From: Bacteroidales bacterium
GTDB lineage: Bacteria > Bacteroidota > Bacteroidia > Bacteroidales > VadinHA17
DNA: 26,681 bases
Reading direction: 5' to 3'
NCBI GenBank assembly: GCA_016715075.1
Contig: JADKBK010000026.1
Span: forward strand, 1-26,681
Each line of letters starts with the position of its first letter. Position 1 is the first letter of the stretch. The translations under genes and the position numbers were made by a program. This document shows positions 1 through 5,399 of this stretch, piece by piece. The notes beneath the pieces were generated by a model that did not search any database, was not told where the DNA came from, and was given only the letters and a program-made list of their open reading frames with translations.

Positions 1-7
1 TTTTATC

Positions 8-375
8 TTATCCAGCCCCGATTAGTTCACCTGAAATAAATTTCTCCATAAATGAGAGGATAGAGTAGGGGCTGATCTCGTAATAGTGAGATGCAATTAG
101 TATTTTCTTTGAGTCATTTTTGCTCAGTTCAACCCATCGGAATATCTTGCCTGAAATTAGTCTTGATTTTACATACCAGGATTGTTTGGGATCCTGGTTT
201 GATTGGCAGCAAAAAAATATCCCTTGACAAATATACTATATGATTCATTTCTTATTAAATATGCTGATATATAATTAGTTGCAGCAAATAATACTCCATT
301 GTAAAAGCAAATAATCCTCCCCAAATAATCTGTCCTATAGGCAAGAGCTTTTTGCAAATAACTAATAATCAGTTG
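8..375 (-). pseudogene. Decayed or frameshifted ORF, unknown function
   Basis: Two minus-strand frames join into one protein-like sequence if a single frameshift is allowed near 190-200. The upstream part (from about 375) reads through RTDYLGRIICFYNG and ESYSIFVKGYFFAANQ. The downstream part continues DPKQSWYVKSRLISGKIF and KKILIASHYYEISPYS, ending at a stop at 8-10. The amino acid mix looks like a real protein in both halves, but no ATG lies at the 5' end of the frame and a TGA closes it at 376-378. No family was recognised. It could be a relic in a decaying integration region, or a gene broken by a sequencing error. Confidence 0.3.
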
Positions 376-569
376 TCAGGGATTTTGCACCTCCCCTGTT
401 TACATTCAATTTTGTTTTTTTGAAAATGATAAATGCTTTATATATATGGGAATTATTGAAAAGTAAGAATCTTGATAAATTCGCTATCGGGTGAGGACTC
501 TTATTGGGTGATATTTTTCCTGCAGGTGAATAACATGGAAGATCACACACCCTTTAGTTTTTTGTATCT

Positions 570-873
570 GTATGGTTTAGGATTATCGGCAAGAAATGGC
601 AAATACTGTTTGACGATATGTATCCAGGGTAATTGGTTCTTTTCCGCAACGGTAATCGCGGGTATTTAAACTTGGCTTTTAGTAGTCAGTTTTATTCTAT
701 CGAAATATTGTCTTGGGCAATGGATTTTATTCTCTGTATTTTAAAAATCAACAACCCTTATATGGTCAGTTTTGGGAACCAGAGATTCCTCATTCATCCA
801 CCTATAATCAGGTATTTTAATATGACTCAGATTTATATGCGGTGGATTCTTTCGGAATGACATATCAAATTAT
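570..873 (+). pseudogene. Possible degenerate coding remnant
   Basis: A plus-strand reading with several frame changes and in-frame stops gives protein-like stretches: WFRIIGKKWQILFDDMYPG, then a stop, then LFRNGNRGYLNLAFSSQF, then in another frame NIVLGNGFYSLYFKNQQP, YGQFWEPEIPHSSTYNQVF, a stop, and YDSDLYAVDSFGMTYQI. At least two stops and one frameshift break it, so it cannot make one product as it stands. No family was recognised. The call rests only on the look of the translated pieces and could be chance. Confidence 0.22.
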
Positions 874-877
874 GAGA

Positions 878-955
878 GGAGGGAAAAAGCGGCGAGCCGA
901 CGAGGATTTAAAAAAGTAATCCAACTACCTCAATCGGCTCGCCGCTTTTCCCTCC
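878..955. repeat. Long GC-rich inverted repeat (hairpin)
   Basis: The left arm 878-900 and right arm 934-955 are reverse complements over 22 bp apart from one extra A in the left arm. The core is GCGGCGAGCCGA. The 33-nt loop is AT-rich and holds a smaller pair, GGATT (904-908) with AATCC (918-922). No T-run follows directly, so it is not a standard intrinsic terminator. It stands out from the AT-rich surroundings and could be a small mobile or dispersed palindromic element, or a strong RNA hairpin. Confidence 0.6.
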
Positions 956-975
956 TGTTTCCACCTTAGAAAGCA

Positions 976-1010
976 GTGTCATCCCGAGCGCAAGAGAGGG
1001 ATCTCAAGGA
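976..1010. repeat. Dispersed-repeat-like motif
   Basis: The stretch contains GTCATCCCGAGCGCAAG followed by AGAGGGATCTCAAG. From memory, very similar strings recur between genes in many environmental bacterial genomes. Only one copy is present in this window, so the repeat status cannot be shown here. Confidence 0.35.
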
Positions 1011-1376
1011 GTTAATCAATATTGTTCGATTACTTAATACCTGTTATCCCCAAATCCATTACAATACCCTATCTGGTTTTTTGGTATCATATTTCCATGA
1101 ATCTGTAATTTTTTGAGGTAAAAAAACCACTGAAACTATAGCGTATTTGAAATATAGTCTATGCACGGCAATAGAATCTGGTCAAAATTATGATCTCTTC
1201 ATCTGATCGGCATTCCGGACTTTATTCCGGCAATCTAAGGTTGCACGGTGATAAAAAAAATCAAGCAGTTGCGGAAATATTTTGCTCGAGTTGCGGAAAT
1301 ATTTCATCTTTCAAAAATTTCCGGATTAACCTGGAATGGCATAATCTTGCTGTCATGATCACTAAAATTATGGACC
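1011..1376. other. Gene-free upstream region of the HTH gene
   Basis: No convincing coding frame was found; the open frame at 1190-1384 does not look like a protein and overlaps the real gene. The only structure seen is two pairs of direct repeats: ATTCCGG at 1212-1218 and 1224-1230, and a 16-bp pair at 1267-1304. These may be regulatory sites for the gene that starts at 1377. Confidence 0.4.
1267..1304. repeat. 22-bp-spaced direct repeat upstream of HTH gene
   Basis: AGTTGCGGAAATATTT occurs exactly at 1267-1282 and again at 1289-1304, a spacing of 22 bp, close to two helical turns. The second copy ends about 72 bp before the HTH gene start. Same-face spacing of this kind suits a protein-binding site, possibly for the HTH protein itself. 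That role is inference. Confidence 0.5.
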
Positions 1377-1661
1377 ATGATTGATGATAATGTTTTTCAG
1401 AAGTTAGAAGAGTTAACCAAAAAGGTTAATACTCTCCTGGAGACCCTGCAGAATAATCCAAAATTCCAAAGCCCATGGATTGACAAAGAAGAAACAATGA
1501 GAATCTTAAAATGTAGTGAGCGAACACTGCAATATTTAAGGGATAGTGGTAAACTACATTTTACAAACCCTTTAGGAGGTTCAAAATTTTTCTACCTGCG
1601 AAAAGAGGTAATGACCTTGTTTGAGGCCAATTTTAATGGAGATTTATCTGATAAAAATTGA
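1377..1661 (+). CDS. Excisionase-like helix-turn-helix DNA-binding protein
   Basis: This 94-residue protein has an N-terminal helical stretch with coiled-coil character (about residues 5-28) followed by a MerR/excisionase-type winged HTH (HTH_17-like), about residues 35-85. The signature is WIDKEETMRILKCSERTLQY, then RDSGKL and a wing ending in SKFFYLRKEV. Proteins of this size and form are typical of Bacteroidota conjugative and integrative elements, where they act as recombination directionality factors or regulators. It starts at an ATG just after the direct repeats at 1267-1304 and faces the minus-strand recombinase-like gene and integrase. Its exact role, excision or transcription control, cannot be decided from sequence. 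Family call is strong, function is inferred from context. Confidence 0.8.
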   Translation: MIDDNVFQKLEELTKKVNTLLETLQNNPKFQSPWIDKEETMRILKCSERTLQYLRDSGKLHFTNPLGGSKFFYLRKEVMTLFEANFNGDLSDKN

Positions 1662-1787
1662 CTGCATGTAAAGTCATAGGAATGCTTAATCTTATCATAC
1701 TGAGTTTGCGATTCTGTCAGAATCAAAAATCAGAATGGGTATGCGCAACCTTTATTTGTGCTTATTTATTGATCTTTGATGTATCGA

Positions 1788-2306
1788 TTATACTACCCGT
1801 TTCATCTGACGCTTTAGAGACTCTCTCACAAGATATCCGTCATTTTTCCGCTTGATTTTATCCTTAGCTCCCCTGGGCCTGCCAGGATTAATACCCCTCG
1901 ATTTTGACCGCTTTATAGCCAGACTGGCTTTCTCATTCAGCATGTTCTGTTCAAACCTGTTAAATGCTCTTAGCATTTGGTTTTGTGTATCTGAGAACCC
2001 GCCTGAAAACCTGAGTTTTTCAAAAACTGAAATAAACACCATTCCCTTATCAGATAATTCGGCTATCTCACGAATCAGTTCGGTGGATGTATTTGCCCAG
2101 GTATTAAGTGCCTCTATTAAAACAGCCTCAAACTCTTTGTTCCTGAGCTTCTTCAACAACCTGCTTTTAGCTGGCCTCGTTTTCCTTTTATTGGTTTTAT
2201 CAAAGTAAACTTCATATTCCCAGCCATATTCGTTGGCTTTTGCTATCAGCCTTTTGCCGGTATTTTCGTCGTCCATTGGTTCTCTGAGATAAATTGCTGC
2301 TTTCAT
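1788..2306 (-). CDS. Serine-recombinase (resolvase) homologue, apparently catalytically dead
   Basis: This 172-residue protein has the layout of the resolvase/invertase N-terminal domain: MKAAIYLREPMDDENTGKRL at the N-terminus, SRLLKKLRNKEFEAVLIEAL near residues 48-67, FISVFEKLRFSG near 90-101, the AFNRFEQNMLNEK helix, and GINPGRPRGAKDK near the C-terminus. In active enzymes the first strand reads YxRVSTxxQ with the nucleophilic serine; here it reads YLREPMDDEN with no serine. The usual KLDRLSR active-site stretch reads ALNTWANTS, lacking the arginines. It should therefore not cut DNA, though it could still bind or multimerise. It sits 44 bp downstream of the integrase on the same strand, suggesting one transcript. 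It could also be a diverged regulator of the element. Confidence 0.72.
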   Translation of the reverse strand: MKAAIYLREPMDDENTGKRLIAKANEYGWEYEVYFDKTNKRKTRPAKSRLLKKLRNKEFEAVLIEALNTWANTSTELIREIAELSDKGMVFISVFEKLRFSGGFSDTQNQMLRAFNRFEQNMLNEKASLAIKRSKSRGINPGRPRGAKDKIKRKNDGYLVRESLKRQMKRVV

Positions 2307-2349
2307 GTCATTAGATTTTTTAATTGATTATTGGGATTGATTTTGAGTT

Positions 2350-3195
2350 CTACTGAAAAAGATTCCTGATATTTTGGGTTTCCATCGCTATATAATATTC
2401 ATCCGTCTTGGCGTATTTGCGGGTCATGAAAAGACTTGTATGCCCTAGCATCTTTGATACAGCTTCCATACTAACACCATTCTGGAGCATTATTGTCGTT
2501 GCAAAGCTCCTTCGGGCTGTATGCGTCGTCAATAGCTTTTTAATGCCACACACGTCAGCTATCTCCTTGAGATAGGCATTCATCTTCTGATTAGTCGGGA
2601 TGGGCAGGAGGGAGCCTGCTTTTCCTGACTTTGGATGGTCCTTATACTTTTCGATGATTCTCTGTGGGACATTAAGAAGTGGTATTTTTGATACGATACC
2701 AGTTTTCTTCCTGTTTTTTATGATCCACAGTTTTCCGTCAACCCCTGTCTGAATATCATCTTCGGTAAGTTCTTTAATGTCTGAAAAGGCTAATCCTGTA
2801 TAGCAGCCAACAAGGAACATATCTCTTACAACTGATAGTCTTGTCATGGCTATTTCTTTTTCAGAAATTATTTCGAGTTCTTCCTTGGTCAGATATGGTT
2901 TATCAACTTCCTGGAGCCTGTAATTTAAATCTTTATATGGACTTCTTACAAGCCAGCCCATTTCTACAGCCATACGAGTTATCTTATTAAAATTACGCAC
3001 ATATTTTACTGCAGTGTTGTGGGCGCATTTTCTTTCTTTTTTCAGGAATAATTCCAACCCTTCATAAAACTTACGGTTAATCTCAGAAATTGAGAGGTCA
3101 TTACTTTTATATTCATGTTTAATGAATTCTTCAACATGATTATAGCAGGTAACATATCTCTCATAGGTGGCATGAGTGAGAAGGACACCAACTTT
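2350..3195 (-). CDS. Tyrosine integrase, C-terminal part (frameshifted)
   Basis: This is the core-binding and catalytic part of a Bacteroidota tyrosine recombinase of the CTnDOT/Tn4555 kind. The frame is open from 3195; the first usable start (TTG) is at 3057. Visible catalytic elements are a lysine in KNRKKTG, HTARRSFATT (H-x-x-R), LGHTSLFMTRKYAKTDEYY (histidine and the tyrosine nucleophile). The Arg I position, CYTGLAFSDI, carries alanine in place of arginine; IntDOT is known to lack this arginine too, so loss of activity does not follow. The N-terminal domain is encoded just upstream in another frame (3161-3514). The two halves join if one A is removed from the A6 run at 3193-3198. The position next to tRNA-Ser fits a tRNA-targeting integrase. 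Confidence 0.85.
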   Translation of the reverse strand, partial: KVGVLLTHATYERYVTCYNHVEEFIKHEYKSNDLSISEINRKFYEGLELFLKKERKCAHNTAVKYVRNFNKITRMAVEMGWLVRSPYKDLNYRLQEVDKPYLTKEELEIISEKEIAMTRLSVVRDMFLVGCYTGLAFSDIKELTEDDIQTGVDGKLWIIKNRKKTGIVSKIPLLNVPQRIIEKYKDHPKSGKAGSLLPIPTNQKMNAYLKEIADVCGIKKLLTTHTARRSFATTIMLQNGVSMEAVSKMLGHTSLFMTRKYAKTDEYYIAMETQNIRNLFQ

Positions 3196-3514
3196 TTTGT
3201 TCGCACTCCATATTATGTTTTTTAAAAAGAGTCAGAATTGTTTTTGCCTCTTTTTCCCTGTCTGAAAGAAGATCCTTTATATGATTAATTGTGACCTCTT
3301 TTCCTTCATCATCGAGCCTTAATTTAGCTTTATGAACCCTGTATAAAAGGCTATCTATCTTATCGTTGACAATTTTCGAATCTTTGTCGTCAGGTTTAGC
3401 CTGTTGTTTCTTTGCATCCCAACTGGTCTCTTTGACACCAAGTTGAAGTGCTGTATCCCATCTTATACCATTGATAGTCAGTCTCATGAATAGAGGATAT
3501 TTTCCATCTTTCAT
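3161..3514 (-). CDS. Tyrosine integrase, N-terminal part (frameshifted)
   Basis: This fragment encodes the arm-type DNA-binding domain and the start of the SAM-like core-binding domain of the same integrase. It opens with MKDGKYPLFMRLTINGIRWD and includes the motif SWDAKKQQAKPDDKDSK, both typical of Bacteroidota integrases. The true sequence runs to about CEQK, after which the frame is lost at the A6 run (3193-3198 on the plus strand) and the last dozen residues are out-of-frame noise. Skipping one A restores KVGVLLTHATYERY and the downstream half. The intact protein would be nearly 400 residues, normal for the family. Either a real inactivating mutation or a homopolymer error explains the break. 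Confidence 0.8.
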   Translation of the reverse strand: MKDGKYPLFMRLTINGIRWDTALQLGVKETSWDAKKQQAKPDDKDSKIVNDKIDSLLYRVHKAKLRLDDEGKEVTINHIKDLLSDREKEAKTILTLFKKHNMECEQKSWCPSHSCHL

Positions 3515-3750
3515 GAATCTATGTTTCCTAATGTAGAAACAGAGTTTAAAAGTTTCCCTTTTTTCATAATTTTACAAAGATAAAGTTTAAAAATCGTATC
3601 ATCATTACGTAAAAAGCTGCATAACAATACATTATAATCTCAATTATAAATTCGGTGTACATTTTCTCTTTAAGAAAAGTGCCCAATAGTTCACCCGGGA
3701 AACACGATTTTTGCTTTTTTTTGCAGGTTCTGCGTAGGGCAAAAAACAAA
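3515..3750. other. Gene-free stretch between integrase and terminator
   Basis: No convincing gene. The minus-strand open frame at 3564-3770 has biased, low-complexity composition and crosses the terminator, so it is judged chance. This stretch lies just past the tRNA 3' side and is where an attachment site would be expected, but no copy of the tRNA 3' end was found elsewhere in the window. Confidence 0.35.
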
Positions 3751-3790
3751 AAACCCTGAAAATGAGGCATTTTCAGGGTTTTGCTTTTTT
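3738..3790. terminator. Bidirectional intrinsic terminator after tRNA-Ser
   Basis: AAACCCTGAAAATG (3751-3764) and CATTTTCAGGGTTT (3768-3781) form a perfect 14-bp stem with a 3-nt loop. A T-rich run follows on the plus strand (to 3792), and on the minus strand the stem is followed by TTTTTTGTTTTTT (3750-3738). Minus-strand transcripts from tRNA-Ser would end here before reaching the integrase. Confidence 0.8.
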
Positions 3791-3806
3791 TTGCTTTGGT
3801 ATTCAG

Positions 3807-3895
3807 CGGAGAAAGAGGGATTCGAACCCCCGGATCCGTGGAAACAGATCAACGGTTTTCAAGACCGCCGCATTCGACCGCTCTGCCATTTCTCC
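3807..3895 (-). tRNA. tRNA-Ser (anticodon UGA)
   Basis: The 89-nt cloverleaf folds with acceptor stem GGAGAAA/TTTCTCC, a D arm beginning TGGCAGAGCGG, anticodon stem-loop CGGTCTTGAAAACCG with anticodon TGA, a long variable arm typical of class II tRNAs, and T arm GGGGGTTCGAATCCCTC. The discriminator base is G, as expected for serine. The CCA end is not encoded. The integrase gene begins about 290 bp past its 3' end, so this is the likely integration target. A terminator hairpin follows at 3738-3790. Confidence 0.95.
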
Positions 3896-4013
3896 GCCGC
3901 AAAGATAATATTTTTTTGATTTTATAGAATTTTTTTCGAAAAAATAGATAAATATCTAATAATCAGTTATCTAAAGTTTTTATCAACACTATATGAACAT
4001 TCTTCCTCATAAA

Positions 4014-4042
4014 ATGGGCTCAAATTGCCTTTTTATGGGCTC
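4014..4042. repeat. Short direct repeat upstream of HU gene
   Basis: ATGGGCTC occurs at 4014-4021 and 4035-4042, 21 bp apart (two helical turns), about 70-100 bp upstream of the first HU promoter. It could be an operator, but an 8-bp repeat may be chance. Otherwise 3896-4110 shows no gene or other structure. Confidence 0.3.
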
Positions 4043-4111
4043 TTGCGACTTTCAAGCTGAAAAGTGATTTTCATTGGAAAATAGCCCGTTTTTAACCTAA
4101 AAGTGCCACTG

Positions 4112-4166
4112 TTTGTGGAATAACGGCAAAATAAATTTGCATATGAATTAAAAAAAAATAAATTTG
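4112..4166 (+). promoter_or_regulatory. Two overlapping Bacteroidota-type promoters for HU
   Basis: Promoter 1 is TTTG (4112-4115), 16 nt, then TAAATTTG (4132-4139). Promoter 2 is TTTG (4136-4139), 19 nt, then TAAATTTG (4159-4166). Both match the -33 TTTG / -7 TAnnTTTG consensus. The TTTG of the first -7 box doubles as the -33 box of the second. Promoter 2 has the more usual spacing and lies 43 bp before the HU start. Confidence 0.65.
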
Positions 4167-4209
4167 TATTCAATTAGTAAGATTGGTCTAACTCTAAAAT
4201 CTTTGCATT

Positions 4210-4479
4210 ATGACAAAAAAAGAATTAGTAAATGCTATCGCTGCTGATGCAGGTCTATCTATTAAAGATGCCGGCAAAGCTCTTAACGCATTCGTTGGTG
4301 CATTTGGAAAATCAATGAAAAAAGGTGAGAGAATCCAGTTACCAGGCCTTGGAACTTTCAATGTAACAAAAAGAAGTGCAAGAGTGGTTCGTAATCCCCG
4401 TACAGGCGCAAAATTAAATGTTCCTGCTAAAAAAGTCGTTAAATTTAAAGCAGCTCCCGCACTGAGCAAAGGTCTTTAA
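4210..4479 (+). CDS. HU-family DNA-binding protein
   Basis: This 89-residue basic protein is a nucleoid protein that bends and compacts DNA as a dimer. The N-terminal helices read MTKKELVNAIAADAGLS, followed by the beta-sheet core with LPGLGTFNVTKRSARVVRNP and the flexible DNA-binding arm including RNPRTGAKLNVPA, ending in KKVVKFKAAPALS. Length is normal for the HU/IHF family. The gene is monocistronic, with tandem promoters at 4112-4166 and an intrinsic terminator at 4500-4529. HU and IHF subunits cannot be told apart reliably here; HU is preferred because of the short length and generic arm. Its high lysine content and strong promoters suggest abundant expression. Confidence 0.95.
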   Translation: MTKKELVNAIAADAGLSIKDAGKALNAFVGAFGKSMKKGERIQLPGLGTFNVTKRSARVVRNPRTGAKLNVPAKKVVKFKAAPALSKGL

Positions 4480-4499
4480 TCTTAAGTGATTGAGATTGC

Positions 4500-4529
4500 A
4501 AAGGGGGAGGATTATGACTCCCCCTTTTT
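4500..4529 (+). terminator. Intrinsic terminator of the HU gene
   Basis: AAAGGGGGAG (4500-4509) pairs with CTCCCCCTTT (4518-4527) around an 8-nt loop, followed by T residues to 4529. It begins 20 bp after the HU stop codon. Confidence 0.88.
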
Positions 4530-4676
4530 GTTAATTGAATTTTACAAGGGAAAAAAGCAAATAACAAGAAATATTTAAGCAGAAGAATCAAAATAATCTT
4601 ATCTTTCCCGTAATTGTTAAAGCATTGATTTTTTTTTATTATTTTTAGCCGAAATTACTTGCCAAAACACAATAGC

Positions 4677-5384
4677 ATGAATTGCATAATTGTTGATGAT
4701 GATAAGTTGAGCTGTAAAATCCTTGAGGGTTATGTTAATAAATCCAGCTCCCTTAGTCTGGTCGGAACTTTCAGCGATTCGCTGGAGGCAAGAGATGTGG
4801 TAACAAAAAGAAAGGATATCGACCTTATAATCCTCGATATTCTGATGCCTGAAATGAACGGCTTTGATTTCATAGGAAGCCTTGACTTTCCTCCTAATAT
4901 TATAATAGTATCCTCAGCAGAAGAATTTGCAGTAAGGGCCTTCGACTTCAACGTTGTCGACTACCTCCTGAAACCTGTTTCATACGGCCGCTTCTGCAAG
5001 GCTATTGATAAAACAATAAGATACTTCGTACGCAAGGAAGTCACCAACAGCGGCGATGAGGAGATCTTTATCAAAAAAGGATCATCTCTAGTAAAACTTA
5101 AACTCAGAGATATTATATATATAGAAGCTCTGGAAAATTATGTTACCCTGACTACCAAAGATGATAAGTTTACAATTCATTTTACAATGAAAGCAATTGA
5201 AAACCAGTTGCCTTCAGGTGTATTTATCAGGGTGCACAGGTCATTTATCATAAATAAGAGCATGATACAGGCTATCAAGGAAAATGCTCTTGATCTGAAT
5301 GTAGGCAGTTCTCTGAAAAGTATCCCCGTAGGGAAATCTTTCAGAGATTCTCTCCTGAATGATATAAATGTTATGGCCAGGTAA
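4677..5384 (+). CDS. LytTR-family response regulator
   Basis: This two-domain transcription regulator has a receiver domain and a LytTR DNA-binding domain. The receiver opens MNCIIVDDDKLSCKILEGYV with the acidic pocket, has the phosphate-accepting aspartate in DLIILDILMPEMNG (residue 54 from this start), serines in IIIVSSAEEF and the conserved lysine in DYLLKPV. The LytTR domain in the C-terminal half contains IFIKKGSSLVKLKLRDIIYI, EALENYVTL and RVHRSFIINKSMI. The frame is also open from a TTG at 4659, but the ATG at 4677 puts the usual residues at the N-terminus and is preferred. No histidine kinase lies nearby, so it is an orphan in this window. It is followed closely by the aminotransferase gene (15 bp), suggesting co-transcription. 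Its targets are unknown. Confidence 0.9.
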   Translation: MNCIIVDDDKLSCKILEGYVNKSSSLSLVGTFSDSLEARDVVTKRKDIDLIILDILMPEMNGFDFIGSLDFPPNIIIVSSAEEFAVRAFDFNVVDYLLKPVSYGRFCKAIDKTIRYFVRKEVTNSGDEEIFIKKGSSLVKLKLRDIIYIEALENYVTLTTKDDKFTIHFTMKAIENQLPSGVFIRVHRSFIINKSMIQAIKENALDLNVGSSLKSIPVGKSFRDSLLNDINVMAR

Positions 5385-5399
5385 CTTCTGCACTTTCAA

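Noticed and set aside
878..955. Rho-independent terminator
   Set aside because: The stem is strong but no T-run follows on either strand and no intact gene ends beside it.
1190..1384. 64-residue open frame before the HTH gene
   Set aside because: It covers the direct repeats and overlaps the HTH start; the composition does not look like a conserved protein.
1377..3514. Toxin-antitoxin or phage-defence system
   Set aside because: The three genes match recombinase and excisionase-like families, with no toxin, nuclease or sensor domain visible.
3564..3770. Minus-strand 68-residue open frame
   Set aside because: It runs through the terminator hairpin, is rich in F, K and C, and has no protein-like pattern.
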